Positions 38,476 to 48,510 are shown, counted from the first letter of the stretch. The stretch is DNA of 63,673 nucleotides from Prevotella sp. (GCA_017470345.1 JAFUEP010000039.1:1-63673); one strand, 5' to 3'. A program made the numbers and translations. The notes: generated by a model from the sequence alone, not told the origin.

Positions 38476-41400
38476 ATGAACAAGAAACTTATCTCTTTCA
38501 TGGCTCTGCTGGCAGCTCTCCTGCTGGCCGTGCCCGCCAATGCCATGACGTGGCAGTGGCAACAGGCGCCTCAGTATGATTTCCTGCAGGGACTGCCAGG
38601 ACATCAGAGGTTGTCGAAAGTGACACCGTTCGTCAAGGCAGAGAAGCTCACACGTGAGCAGCTGGCTAACGGCGTCAGACCCAACAAGCCGTACAAGACC
38701 ATCTCGGCCGAGAAGGCTGCCATGCTCAAGTCAAGGCCTGTCTTCAAGGCCCAGCGCCGCCCGTTCAAGGCTGAGGCCGGCTATGCCACCGTCACGCTGA
38801 CCGCCGGCGATGTCTGGGGCGACGGCTCTGGCTACCAGATGCTGCTCGACGCCGATGCTACAGCCTATGGCGACATCATCCCTGAGACTGGTGGACTGAC
38901 CGCATCTGGCGATGCCTCTGAAGAGGTCTACGCCCAGTTCGAGTATAAGATACCCGAAAACGCTGACGGGTCGCTCACGACAGAGAATATCGTCTTGAAT
39001 AGCTCGGTCACCATTGAGGTGCCTGCCGGCACGTACGACTGGTGCATCACCAACCCCACGGCGGACGACCGCATGTGGATTGCGTCGCAGAATGGCACCG
39101 TGGGCGGTCGTCAGGACGACTATGTCTTTGAGGCCGGACACGAATACGAGTTTGTCGTATCACTTGGAGGACAGAATGACCAAGTCGACCTCTTTATTGA
39201 TGGCGAATCAATCGGTCCTGACCCCGTCGAGATTACTCCCATCGACGAGCTGCCATACAGCAACAGCTTCGACAGTGAAGAGGAATATACCCAAGTCTCA
39301 GTCCTTGACAGCAATGAAGATGGGTATACCTTCGATCTTATGTATGAAGATGAAGAAACGACAAACGTTGTGGCTTATCTCCGATATAGCGCAGCTGGAA
39401 ATGACAACGACGACTGGCTCTACTTCCCTCCCATCTGGATGGAAGCCGGTCGTGTCTATAGCATCAGCTTCGACGCAAGAACGCTTGCTGCCAATTATCC
39501 TGAGACGTTCGAGGTGAAAGCAGCTACCAGTGCGGATGCTCTGCCCAATGGACTGACGGTGCTGGGAGAGACCGTAGTTGAAAGCAAAAGCTTTGAGAAT
39601 TTCGTAAACCCGGAGTTCGTAGTCAAGGAGGATGGCTACTACTACATCGGCATCCACAACTACACCGTGTTTGACAGAGCCTATTACTTCATCGTCGACA
39701 ACTTCCTCGTCGAGGACGTGACGCCCGAGGCTCCTGAGTTCAACTATGAGGCAATTGCCATCGACCCGTATCCGGGCGAAGTGAAGGAGCTTGAGGAGTT
39801 TGTCATTACCTTCGGCGACCAGTCCGTCACCATCGACGAGGATGCCGTGGTCACACTGACAAAGCCCGGCGACAGAGAAGGTGAGTTTGAAATCGTCGCC
39901 GAGGGACTGCTGGAACTCCGCAAGGAAGGAGGCGTGCTGGTCGTCCTGTCCGACAAGGTGACCGCCAGCGGCGTCTACACGCTCAACATCGACAAGGGAT
40001 CTATCTTCTACAACGGTGAGTCGCTCGTCCCACTGAGCTTCGGCCCATACCGTATCGCCATGCCCGACTGGACCATCAACCCCGAGGAGGGCACCTATGA
40101 CAAGCTGGAGACCTTCACCATCACCTTTAATAATTATATGGTGGAAGGAACCGACGGCGACGAGGTCATCGTAACGTTCGCCAATCTTGAGACCTCACAG
40201 GAACAGAACCTCACAGGCTATGTCATCGGCGGCAAGTCGCTGTACATCACACTCGGCGAGGAGTTCAACATCAACGGCAACTATGCACTCACCGTGCCCA
40301 AGGGACAGCTCCGGAAGACGCTCGACGGCGAGGCCGTAGCGGAGCTCTACTTCGAGTACACCATCGAGGGCGGCGTTGATCCCGCTGCTGAGGAGGCGCT
40401 CGTCGTGCTGCCTGAGGGTGTGGAGCCTGAGGACTGGACCATCGAGGGACAGTATAAGACGTCATGGGGCAGCCAGGATGTGCTGCAACCCACGAAGGTG
40501 GCCTTCGACGGCAACGACGTCTATGTGCAGGGTCTCTTCTTCGACTTCCCCGACAGCTGGGCCAAGGGCACCATCACTGATGGCAAGGCCGTGTTCGCCC
40601 CGCAGCTCATTGGCGACTTCCCAGAATATGGTGAGAAATACTATCTCGTGGGTTCCGAGGACGGCACGACTGTCTGCGACATCGTGTTTGCATACGATAC
40701 CGAGGCTCAGACGCTGATACCTGAGACACCCTACGTCTATCTCAACTACAACCAGAAGGATGCTGTCAACGAGGAGTATCTGTCGTGGTGGGAGCACCTG
40801 AAGCTCTATGCCGGCGCACCCATTGCCGAGGAGCCTGTCACCCCGCCCGCAGACCTCGTCAGCGACACGTGGAAGTTCCGCAGCGTCATCTTCTACTCGG
40901 CCGACGACTCTGAGGAGTACGACGCCAACGTCAAGGTGGGCTTCGACGGCGACGATGTCTACATCCAGGGCATCGCACCCAACGCTCCCTCTTTGTGGAT
41001 CAAGGCTACGAAGAATGCCGACGGCAAGTATGTCGTGACCGCTCCGCAGTTCATGGGTGAGACCAGCGGCTGGTTCAAGACGAAGTACTACTTCGCTGCC
41101 ACCGACGGCACCGCCTCGCTTGAGGATGTCGTCTTCAGCTTCGACGCCGAGACCAACACCATCACCACCGAGCAGTGGCTGGTGCTCAACCGCGACAAGT
41201 ACGCGCTGAACTACATCCAGATGTTCCAGGGCGCTACCTTCTTCCTGCCCGCACCCGTCGTCATCGACGAGCTGCCCTATGCTAACAGCTTCGACAACGC
41301 TGACAAGCGCGACGAGATGAAGATCATCGACGCCAACGGCGACAACGTCACATGGCGCTTCGAGGAGGCCAGCGCCAGCTACGGCTGGCACGGCACGAAC

Positions 41401-43797
41401 AGCGGCGACGACTGGCTCGTCACGCCGATGATCCATCTGGAGGCCGGCAAGACCTACAGCTTCAGCATCGACGCATGGCGCTCCAACACCTACGGCACGG
41501 AGAGCTTCGAGGTGAAGCTGGCCAAGGAGGCCACCGCCGAGGCCCTGGCCACCGGCGTGCAGGTCATCGAGAACCAGAACGTGGAGCCCACCGAGGCCGA
41601 GAACTACTCGAACATGACCATCACGGTCGAGGAGGACGGCTACTACTACTTCGGCATCCACTGCACGTCGCCTGCCGACCAGTACGGCATGTCGGTCAGC
41701 AACCTGCTCATCGACGAGGTGCCCGTCTTCAATCCTGAGCTAATCGCCATCGATCCGGCTGAGGGCCAGGTGGAGGAGCTCTACAACTTCACCATGACCT
41801 TCGGCGACCAGGAGGTCACCGTCAAGGAGGACGCCGAGATTCAGCTCCTCGACATCAACGACGAGGTCGTCGCTGAGGCCGGCATCGAGCTCAACGAGGA
41901 CGGCTCGGTCAGCATCGGACTCGAAGAGGCAGTCACCGCCGACGGCGTCTACTGGCTCAACATCCCTGACGGCGCCATCTGCTTCAACGGCGCTGGCATC
42001 GGAGCCCTCTCGTATCGCTACTTCATCGGCGACGCCGAGGCCAACATCGTCATCGATCCCGAGGAGGGTGAGGTCGATGCACTCGGCATCTTCCACGTCA
42101 TGTTCAAGGGCATCGTCATCGACCTCGCCGATCCTGAGGCTGAGGTCAAGGCAACGCTCGTCAACGAGGACAGCGGCCGCGAGTACACCGCCAACATCCT
42201 CGTCATCGCCAACCGCCGACTCTACGTGCCCTTCACCGACGTCACCGAGGCTGGACACTACACCATGACCATCCCCGCCGGCACGGTCGTCAACGACCTC
42301 ACCGAACAGGTCTTCGGTGAGCTCACCTTCCACTACGTCATCAATGGCAAGCCTGACTTCAATGTCAACGAGCTCGTTGAGTTGCCCGATGGCATCGAGT
42401 CTCAGACCTGGACCATCGAGGGTGTCTACACTTCCCCCGATGAGTATGGCAATAATGAATCTGTCGACGTCCAGCATGTCACGGGCGTGGCCTTCGATGG
42501 CGACTTCGTCTACATCCAGGGCCTGGCCTACTACTTCCCCGAGGCATGGGTCAAGGGTAAGCTGGAGGGCAACACTGTCACCATTCCCGTCTGGCAGTTC
42601 GTCGGCGAGGATGACTATGGCCGCGAGTATCTGGCCGGCACTCAGAATGGCAGCGCCGTTGAGGACATCGTCTTCATCTACGACGCTGAGGCTCAGACGC
42701 TGACCATGCAAACGCCGTTCATCCTTGAGAACGACGGCAACGAGGAGGTCGGATTCTGGGGCTACTGGCATAGCGTGATCCTCTACGCTGGCGAGCCTCA
42801 GGTGCTCGAGCCCGTCGAGGCACCTGCCGACCTGGCCACCGAGACCTACATCTTCAAGGCCAATGCCGTCGAGAGCGGCTATGAGGACGAGGGCGCTCAG
42901 CCCTATGAGGCTCAGGTGAAGGTGGGCTTCGATGGCGACGACGTCTACATCCAGGGCCTGTCGCCCGACATGCCCGACCTGTGGGTGAAGGCCACGAAGA
43001 ACGAGGCCGGACAGTATGTCATCCCCGCCAACCAGTACATGGGTGAGCTCTCATTCTGGGGCTACACCTTCCCGTACTTCTTCACGGCTGTCAATGATGA
43101 CGACACGCTCGCCGACGTCGTCCTCAACTACGACCCCGAGACCAGCACGTTCACCACTGACCAGATCGTGGCCCTCAACGGCGACAAGAAGTCGCTCTAC
43201 TACTACCTGCTCTTCGGCAACGTAGTCATCACCAAGATGGAGGAAGTGGCTGCCACGCCGGCCGACCCGACCTTCGAGGAATTCAATATCTCGGAGACGG
43301 TGGGCTACAGCACCATCTATGCCAGCGTCCCGGCTGTCGACACCGAGGGCAACAGCCTGCTGACCGACAAGCTCTACTACATCGTATGGGTTGAGAAGGA
43401 CGGTGTGGCACAGCCTTACACCTTCACCACCGACCTCTACAGCGCTGACTTCTCCGAGGATGTCACCGAGGTGCCCTATACCCACGACGGCTACGACATC
43501 TATCGCGGCGGCGAGGTCATCTATCTCGAGGACGAGATTGAGGAGCTCCAGAGCTGGACCAAGGTGGGCATCCAGAGTGTCTACTACGGTGCAGACGAGC
43601 GCAACGTCTCCAACATCGTCTGGAACGACGGCTCGTCGACCATCACCACCGGCATCGACGCCATCGCTGCCGACAGCGACGCCCGCTACTTCGACATGCA
43701 GGGCCGCGCTGTGGAACGCACGCATAAGGGTCTCGTCATCAAGCAGACCCGCGACGCTAACGGCCTTATCCAGACCCAGAAGGTCGTGCGCAAGTGA
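38476..43797 (+). CDS. Giant modular secreted protein (1773 aa) with repeated surface-type domains
   Basis: Signal peptide about 1-23 (LLAALLLAVPANA). A jelly-roll-like 'cleaved adhesin / choice-of-anchor' module occurs twice (about 255-410 and 925-1090), each with ELPY(S/A)NSFD and D-D-W-L. After each comes a pair of Ig-like strands domains (IDPYPGEVKELEEFVITFGD and IDPAEGQVEELYNFTMTFGD). A module of about 130 aa appears four times (near 645, 780, 1295 and 1440), with the core KVGFDGDDVYIQG...P..WVKA and a later Q(F/Y)(M/I/V)G. The C-terminus (YFDMQGRAVERTHKGLVIKQ) is the short sorting-type tail. No catalytic motif. Probably a T9SS-exported adhesin or structural surface protein. Confidence 0.78.
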   Translation: MNKKLISFMALLAALLLAVPANAMTWQWQQAPQYDFLQGLPGHQRLSKVTPFVKAEKLTREQLANGVRPNKPYKTISAEKAAMLKSRPVFKAQRRPFKAEAGYATVTLTAGDVWGDGSGYQMLLDADATAYGDIIPETGGLTASGDASEEVYAQFEYKIPENADGSLTTENIVLNSSVTIEVPAGTYDWCITNPTADDRMWIASQNGTVGGRQDDYVFEAGHEYEFVVSLGGQNDQVDLFIDGESIGPDPVEITPIDELPYSNSFDSEEEYTQVSVLDSNEDGYTFDLMYEDEETTNVVAYLRYSAAGNDNDDWLYFPPIWMEAGRVYSISFDARTLAANYPETFEVKAATSADALPNGLTVLGETVVESKSFENFVNPEFVVKEDGYYYIGIHNYTVFDRAYYFIVDNFLVEDVTPEAPEFNYEAIAIDPYPGEVKELEEFVITFGDQSVTIDEDAVVTLTKPGDREGEFEIVAEGLLELRKEGGVLVVLSDKVTASGVYTLNIDKGSIFYNGESLVPLSFGPYRIAMPDWTINPEEGTYDKLETFTITFNNYMVEGTDGDEVIVTFANLETSQEQNLTGYVIGGKSLYITLGEEFNINGNYALTVPKGQLRKTLDGEAVAELYFEYTIEGGVDPAAEEALVVLPEGVEPEDWTIEGQYKTSWGSQDVLQPTKVAFDGNDVYVQGLFFDFPDSWAKGTITDGKAVFAPQLIGDFPEYGEKYYLVGSEDGTTVCDIVFAYDTEAQTLIPETPYVYLNYNQKDAVNEEYLSWWEHLKLYAGAPIAEEPVTPPADLVSDTWKFRSVIFYSADDSEEYDANVKVGFDGDDVYIQGIAPNAPSLWIKATKNADGKYVVTAPQFMGETSGWFKTKYYFAATDGTASLEDVVFSFDAETNTITTEQWLVLNRDKYALNYIQMFQGATFFLPAPVVIDELPYANSFDNADKRDEMKIIDANGDNVTWRFEEASASYGWHGTNSGDDWLVTPMIHLEAGKTYSFSIDAWRSNTYGTESFEVKLAKEATAEALATGVQVIENQNVEPTEAENYSNMTITVEEDGYYYFGIHCTSPADQYGMSVSNLLIDEVPVFNPELIAIDPAEGQVEELYNFTMTFGDQEVTVKEDAEIQLLDINDEVVAEAGIELNEDGSVSIGLEEAVTADGVYWLNIPDGAICFNGAGIGALSYRYFIGDAEANIVIDPEEGEVDALGIFHVMFKGIVIDLADPEAEVKATLVNEDSGREYTANILVIANRRLYVPFTDVTEAGHYTMTIPAGTVVNDLTEQVFGELTFHYVINGKPDFNVNELVELPDGIESQTWTIEGVYTSPDEYGNNESVDVQHVTGVAFDGDFVYIQGLAYYFPEAWVKGKLEGNTVTIPVWQFVGEDDYGREYLAGTQNGSAVEDIVFIYDAEAQTLTMQTPFILENDGNEEVGFWGYWHSVILYAGEPQVLEPVEAPADLATETYIFKANAVESGYEDEGAQPYEAQVKVGFDGDDVYIQGLSPDMPDLWVKATKNEAGQYVIPANQYMGELSFWGYTFPYFFTAVNDDDTLADVVLNYDPETSTFTTDQIVALNGDKKSLYYYLLFGNVVITKMEEVAATPADPTFEEFNISETVGYSTIYASVPAVDTEGNSLLTDKLYYIVWVEKDGVAQPYTFTTDLYSADFSEDVTEVPYTHDGYDIYRGGEVIYLEDEIEELQSWTKVGIQSVYYGADERNVSNIVWNDGSSTITTGIDAIAADSDARYFDMQGRAVERTHKGLVIKQTRDANGLIQTQKVVRK

Positions 43798-43848
43798 GCG
43801 ACCGCCTCTCTGCGTAGGTTCGCGACAAAACCCTACAGTTTTCAGGTG

Positions 43849-43887
43849 GAGGCTTGCCCCGTCGGGGGGCGAGCCTCTACTTTTTTG
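43849..43887 (+). terminator. Terminator after the giant secreted protein
   Basis: Stem GAGGCTTGCCCC (43849-43860) with GGGGCGAGCCTC (43866-43877), one G-T pair, then TACTTTTTT. Confidence 0.85.
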
Positions 43888-43895
43888 CCTGATTC

Positions 43896-43927
43896 TTTGG
43901 CTGTTCCGTGGAAAATGCGTAACTTTG
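43896..43927 (+). promoter_or_regulatory. Promoter of the 530-aa secreted-protein gene
   Basis: TTTG (43896-43899), 20-bp spacer, TAACTTTG (43920-43927). Start would be near 43934, practically at the ATG (43936), so the mRNA may be almost leaderless. Confidence 0.8.
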
Positions 43928-43935
43928 CCAACGAT

Positions 43936-45528
43936 ATGAAACAAACTATACTTACTATGCTTATGATGCTCCTCAGCCTCGGCTTGCAGGCTCAGGAGGA
44001 ACACAACGTGATCTATGATCAGCCCGACGGCGAACTGCGTATCTACAACCGCCAGGGCTATGTCGTCAACCAAAATGAGGAAACCGGCGAGGTCAGCGTG
44101 CGGCAGCAGGCGGGCACCATCAGCATCGTCTATGCCCCCGACGGACAGCACGTCTACCTGCAGGACCCTGTCTCGACCTACACCTACGGCGGGTCGTGGG
44201 TCGAGGGCACGCTGAGTGCCGACGGCCGCTCGCTGAGCGTGCCGACGGGCCAGTACGTCGACTACACCCGCTCCTTCGACTTAGGCTATCAGATGCAGGT
44301 GCTCGACTACGACGCAACGACCGATGCCTATGTCGTCGACAGCGACTGCACCGAGATTGTCTACACCATCGGCGACGACGGCATCCGCCTCAGCGGCACG
44401 TCGCAGCAGCGCATCGTGGGACTCATCATCCGCACCTTCGGCAACCCCCAGGGGTCGGCCATCGGACAGGACTTTGCCTATCTGAACGGCGTGTGGCTCG
44501 GCTCGGGCGACTTCGAATCGGTCTACACCGAGGCCGACTTCGAGGTGCAGCAGCCCCCTTATGGCCTGCCGACGACGGCCTGCTATCTGACGACGGCCCG
44601 TTACGACGGCGCCGAATACCTGCCCTATGAGGGCCGCACCAATGTGGGCCTCGACGAGGATGTCGAGACGCTCTGGATTCAGGGTGTCACCGACCTGATG
44701 CCCTCCGCATGGGTGAAGGGCCTGCGCGACGGCGACGGCACGGTCACGCTCAAGTCCGGACAGTTCCTCGGCACCATTGACGGCATACCCCTCTATCTGC
44801 ATGGCGCCAGCCTTGGCAGCGACAACTCGTTCACCATCAAGGACATCGAGCTGCAGCCGACGGCCGACGGCTACCGCACCACCGACTTCGTCTTCGTCAC
44901 CGTCAGCGAGACGGCCCTCGAATATGTCCTCTTCTATATGGGCATGACCATCGCCAACCATCCCGACGCCCTCGTCGAGGTGCCGGCCGGACTGGTCGCT
45001 GAGACCTACACCCTGACCTGCCGCGAGAGCGCCTCGGCGCCCGTCGACAGCCGTGAGGTGACGGCCGCTGCCGATGGCGACGCCTTCTACGTGAAGGGCC
45101 TGTGGCCGTCGCTGCCCGAGGCCTGGGTCGAGGGCCGCATCGAGGGCAGCCAGGTCGTCTTCACCCTGCCTCAGTATCTCGGCAAGTTCGAGTCCGACGA
45201 GGTGGACTATCCCATGTTCTTCACCGCCTTCGACGCCCAGACGGGCGAGCTGCTGCCCAGCCTGACCTTCGCTTACGACGCCCAGGCCGGCAAGCTCAGC
45301 GATGTGTCGGCTCCTGTCAGCATCGGCATCAACAAGACGGGCTATCTCTCCGTGCAGGACTATTTCGACCTCCAGCTGGCCCGCGTCAAGGACACGTCGA
45401 CCATCGTCAGCACGCCCGACGTGGCCACGGCCACGGGCGCCACATTCCACGACCTGCAGGGCCGCCGTCATCAGCAGCCCGTGCGTGGTATCAGCATCGT
45501 GAATGGGAAAAAGATCCTGAAGCGGTAA
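43936..45528 (+). CDS. Secreted protein with three copies of the repeated module and a sorting-type tail
   Basis: 530 aa from MKQTILTMLMMLLSLGLQAQ, a good signal peptide; the frame is open for 30 codons upstream but crosses the terminator and promoter. Three copies of the same module as in the 1773-aa protein: near residues 50 (DGQHVYLQDPV), 240 (DVETLWIQGVTDLMPSAWVK) and 375 (DGDAFYVKGLWPSLPEAWVE). The C-terminus FHDLQGRRHQQPVRGISIVN then GKKILKR is the short tail of T9SS-type cargo. Only 138 bp separate it from its large relative, so the pair probably arose by duplication. Function unknown; surface or secreted. Confidence 0.78.
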   Translation: MKQTILTMLMMLLSLGLQAQEEHNVIYDQPDGELRIYNRQGYVVNQNEETGEVSVRQQAGTISIVYAPDGQHVYLQDPVSTYTYGGSWVEGTLSADGRSLSVPTGQYVDYTRSFDLGYQMQVLDYDATTDAYVVDSDCTEIVYTIGDDGIRLSGTSQQRIVGLIIRTFGNPQGSAIGQDFAYLNGVWLGSGDFESVYTEADFEVQQPPYGLPTTACYLTTARYDGAEYLPYEGRTNVGLDEDVETLWIQGVTDLMPSAWVKGLRDGDGTVTLKSGQFLGTIDGIPLYLHGASLGSDNSFTIKDIELQPTADGYRTTDFVFVTVSETALEYVLFYMGMTIANHPDALVEVPAGLVAETYTLTCRESASAPVDSREVTAAADGDAFYVKGLWPSLPEAWVEGRIEGSQVVFTLPQYLGKFESDEVDYPMFFTAFDAQTGELLPSLTFAYDAQAGKLSDVSAPVSIGINKTGYLSVQDYFDLQLARVKDTSTIVSTPDVATATGATFHDLQGRRHQQPVRGISIVNGKKILKR

Positions 45529-45552
45529 TATTTTAGAGACAAACGGCGCCGC

Positions 45553-46656
45553 TCACCACGGCAGAAACTCCAGCTCCAGCTCCCTCCATTCCTGACGGGG
45601 CTGGAACTTTTTTTCGACGTCGCCCACGGAGCCCGACACGCCCAGACCCAGCAGGCGGACGGCATGGGCCGGCGAGAGGTCGACCTGGGCGAGCAGCTGG
45701 CGCGACAGGGGCAGCAGCTGGGCCACGGTGCGCAGCGGCTGGTCCTGGGTCAGGCTGCGCGTGATCTGCTGGAAATCAGCATACTTCACCTTCAGCGTCA
45801 GCGTGCGCCCCTCGAAGCCGCTGCGGGCGATGCGCCGCTCCAGCTCGGCGGCCGTCGTGGCGAGTACCGCCTCGGCCTCTGCCGGGGTGGTCAGGTCCTC
45901 GGCAAACGTGCGCTCACAGCTGACCGATTTGCGCTCCCACTCCGAGACGACGGGGCGCTCGTCGATGCCGCGCGCGAAGTCGTAGAAGACGCGCCCCATC
46001 TTGCCGAACTCGCGCGTCAGGTGGGCCAGCGACGCCTGCCGCAGGTCGCGGCCGGTGAAGATGCCCATGCGGTGCATGTGCTCCATCGTCTTCTGGCCCA
46101 CGCCCCAGATGCGCTCCACGCGCAGCTGGTCGATGAACGTCTGGGCGCGGTCAGGATGGATGACGCAGAGGCCGTCGGGCTTGCGATAGTCGCTGGCTAT
46201 CTTGGCCAGGAACTTGCAGTAGCTGACGCCGGCCGAGGCCGTCAGCTGCGTTTCCGCCTTGATGCGCGCCTTAATCTCGCGGGCGATGTCGACGGCCAGG
46301 CTGATGCCCCGCTTGTTCTCCGTCACGTCGAGGAAAGCCTCGTCGAGCGACAGGGGCTCAATCAGGTCGGTATAGTCGTGGAAGATGGTGTGGATCTGTG
46401 CCGACACCTCCTTGTAGGCATGGAACCGTGGCTCCACGATCAGCAGGCCCGGGCAGAGCCGCTTGGCCGTCTGGATGGCCTGGGCCGAGTGGACGCCGAA
46501 GTGGCGCGCCTCGTAGCTGGCCGTCGCCACCACCCCGCGCGGGGCGTCGTGCCCGACGGCCACGGGCCGTCCGCGCAGCTCAGGGCGGTCGCGCTGTTCC
46601 ACGGCGGCATAGAACTGGTCCATGTCGATATGTATGATGCGTCGCAATTCACTCAT
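45553..46656 (-). CDS. dinB: DNA polymerase IV (Y-family)
   Basis: 367 aa from MSELRRIIHIDMDQFYAAVE; the frame is open upstream but without similarity. Y-family palm motifs: HIDMDQFYAAVEQRD and EPLSLDEAFLDVTE, fingers GVHSAQAIQTAKRLCPGL, and the little-finger domain at the C-terminus (KSVSCERTFAEDLTTPAEAE). Error-prone translesion synthesis. Upstream on the other strand lies a hydrolase gene; the 296-bp divergent gap contains AT-rich sequence with a weak TATCTTTG near 46919 and no obvious LexA box. Confidence 0.93.
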   Translation of the reverse strand: MSELRRIIHIDMDQFYAAVEQRDRPELRGRPVAVGHDAPRGVVATASYEARHFGVHSAQAIQTAKRLCPGLLIVEPRFHAYKEVSAQIHTIFHDYTDLIEPLSLDEAFLDVTENKRGISLAVDIAREIKARIKAETQLTASAGVSYCKFLAKIASDYRKPDGLCVIHPDRAQTFIDQLRVERIWGVGQKTMEHMHRMGIFTGRDLRQASLAHLTREFGKMGRVFYDFARGIDERPVVSEWERKSVSCERTFAEDLTTPAEAEAVLATTAAELERRIARSGFEGRTLTLKVKYADFQQITRSLTQDQPLRTVAQLLPLSRQLLAQVDLSPAHAVRLLGLGVSGSVGDVEKKFQPRQEWRELELEFLPW

Positions 46657-46952
46657 TTCAGCAGGCAAATGTACGATAAATAATTGAAAAACGACGTTCC
46701 CGCCCGTCAGTTTAGCGTTTGTTAACGTGTTCGCTTTGCCACGTATGATGATGTCGCCCGCGGGCAGTTGTTCTTGCGCTCTGTCGTCGATTACGTCGTC
46801 TGCCCACTGTTTTTTTCTACTTTTATCAGCAAAGTGTCGGGAGTTTGCGGAAAAAACTTTAACTTTGTAGCCAAAATAATACATAAGCCAACCTTCATGA
46901 AAAGGAAAGCTTATGTCATATCTTTGTGGTATCAACAAATATCGGAGTAGTT

Positions 46953-48278
46953 ATGAATAGAAAAATCTTCGTCACGTTAGTGCTCGCCCTCACCACGCTG
47001 GTCGGACAGGCACAAGTGCAGCCTACAAGCAAGTTGGTGGGCGACTGGTCAGGAAAACTCAATGTGTTCGGCATGTCGCTGCCGCTCGTTCTCCATCTGG
47101 AGCAGGCCGACGGCTATGTGGTCGCTTCGCTCGACAGTCCCGACCAGGGGGCGAAAGGCATCGGATGCTCAAAGGAGTTCCTGTCTGACGATTCGGTTGC
47201 CGTGAAGGTGGTGATGATCAATGCCACCTATCGGGCCCGGCTGCAGGATGGCAACCTCGTCGGTTCGTTCACGCAGAACGGAATGACCTTTCCGCTGACG
47301 ATGGAGCCCGGCGTGCAGACGCCCAACCGCCCTCAGACGCCGCAACCGCCCTTCCCCTACACGGAGGAGGAAGTAAGCTTCCAGAACGATGGCTTCACCT
47401 TTCACGGCACGCTGACCCTGCCCGAGGGCTGCAGCCGCAAGACGCCCGTGCTGGTGATGGTGACTGGCAGCGGCCAGCAGAACCGTGACGAAGAACTGAT
47501 GGACCATCGGCCCTTCGCCGTCATCGCCGACGCACTGGCCCGACAGGGAATAGCCACCATGCGCTTTGACGACCGTGGATGGGAGGACAAGTCGTTCCCG
47601 TATATGGACTACAACGTCGGTCACCACAAGACTGACGCCGAGGCCGGCGTGCGCCTGATGCGTCAGCGGTTCGCCCGTGTCGGCATCATCGGTCATAGCG
47701 AGGGCGGCACCATCGGCCTGATGCTTGCCAGCGAGAGGAAGGTGGACTTCTGCGTCTCACTGGCCGCCATGGCCGTGTCGGGCCGGGAAACGCTGTTAGA
47801 GCAAAACCAGACGATGCTCACTTCTCGCGGTCTTTCAAAGGAGATGGTCGACGCCTATTGCGGAGCGCTGGCAAAGGCCTTCGACGCCTTAGCCGCTGAC
47901 AAGCCTGTAGAGGAAGTGGACGACAGCCAGGTGCCGCCGGTGATGAAAGCCAATTTCAAGGCTGCCCTCGGACAGATGCAGTCGCGCTATATGCGCGATT
48001 TCCTGAAGGTTGACGTCAGCCAGTCGCTGCGCAAGGTGAAGTGCCCTGTGCTGGCGCTGAATGGCAAGCGCGACACGCAGGTCAATGCTGCCGTCAATCT
48101 GGAAGCCATTGACAAGGGCTTGACCCGAAGCCGTCACGAGGTGGTGGCCTACGACGGGCTGAACCACTTGTTCCAGCATTGCACGACGGGCCTCCTCAAT
48201 GAATATCGCACCATCGAAGAGACCATCGCCCCGGAAGTGCTGTCGAAGATAGCAGAGTGGGTCAACTCGCTACGCTAA
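46953..48278 (+). CDS. Secreted alpha/beta-hydrolase (esterase/peptidase-like)
   Basis: 441 aa from MNRKIFVTLVLALTTLVGQA, a signal peptide. Residues about 20-130 form a beta-rich N-terminal domain of the DUF3887-like type (LVGDWSGKLNVFGMSLPLVL). From about 150 an alpha/beta-hydrolase fold follows: oxyanion-type GSGQQNRDEELMDHRP, nucleophile in VGIIGHSEGGTIGLML, Asp in NGKRDTQVN and His in DGLNHLFQH. Similar Bacteroidetes proteins are annotated as esterases or acyl hydrolases; the substrate is unknown. Periplasmic or exported. Confidence 0.83.
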   Translation: MNRKIFVTLVLALTTLVGQAQVQPTSKLVGDWSGKLNVFGMSLPLVLHLEQADGYVVASLDSPDQGAKGIGCSKEFLSDDSVAVKVVMINATYRARLQDGNLVGSFTQNGMTFPLTMEPGVQTPNRPQTPQPPFPYTEEEVSFQNDGFTFHGTLTLPEGCSRKTPVLVMVTGSGQQNRDEELMDHRPFAVIADALARQGIATMRFDDRGWEDKSFPYMDYNVGHHKTDAEAGVRLMRQRFARVGIIGHSEGGTIGLMLASERKVDFCVSLAAMAVSGRETLLEQNQTMLTSRGLSKEMVDAYCGALAKAFDALAADKPVEEVDDSQVPPVMKANFKAALGQMQSRYMRDFLKVDVSQSLRKVKCPVLALNGKRDTQVNAAVNLEAIDKGLTRSRHEVVAYDGLNHLFQHCTTGLLNEYRTIEETIAPEVLSKIAEWVNSLR

Positions 48279-48381
48279 GGAGTGAGAGGCTTCGAGGGCG
48301 TGATTTGTCATAAAAATTCGCAATATTTAATTGTAAGTTTGTAAACGCCTGATTGATAGCTGTTTGCATTTTACTAAAAAG

Positions 48382-48466
48382 AGAAGCGGCACTTTTCGAT
48401 GAGAGAAGTGCCGCTTTTCGGGTCGAGAAGTGCCGCTTTTCGATGAGAAAAGCACCGTTTCTTTTT
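48382..48466. repeat. 22-bp palindromic tandem array (copy 2)
   Basis: Units at 48382, 48404, 48426 and 48448. Unit 1 AGAAGCGGCACTT is complementary to unit 2 AAGTGCCGCTT; units 2 and 3 share AGAAGTGCCGCTTTTCG. Same architecture as the array at 5982. The surrounding 467-bp gap otherwise holds a hairpin relic and a promoter. Confidence 0.85.
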
Positions 48467-48510
48467 CCTGGAAATGCAAATTGTCAAGAAAAGTGACAGT
48501 CGGAGGAATG

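Noticed and set aside
40462-41661. 399-aa minus-strand reading frame opposite the giant secreted protein
   Set aside because: Antisense shadow with Val/Asp/Gly-biased composition caused by the Asp/Glu-rich plus-strand protein.
45553-46938. Longer N-terminus of DinB
   Set aside because: The Y-family palm begins at MSELRRIIHIDMDQ; the 94 preceding residues show no similarity and cover the divergent promoter region.
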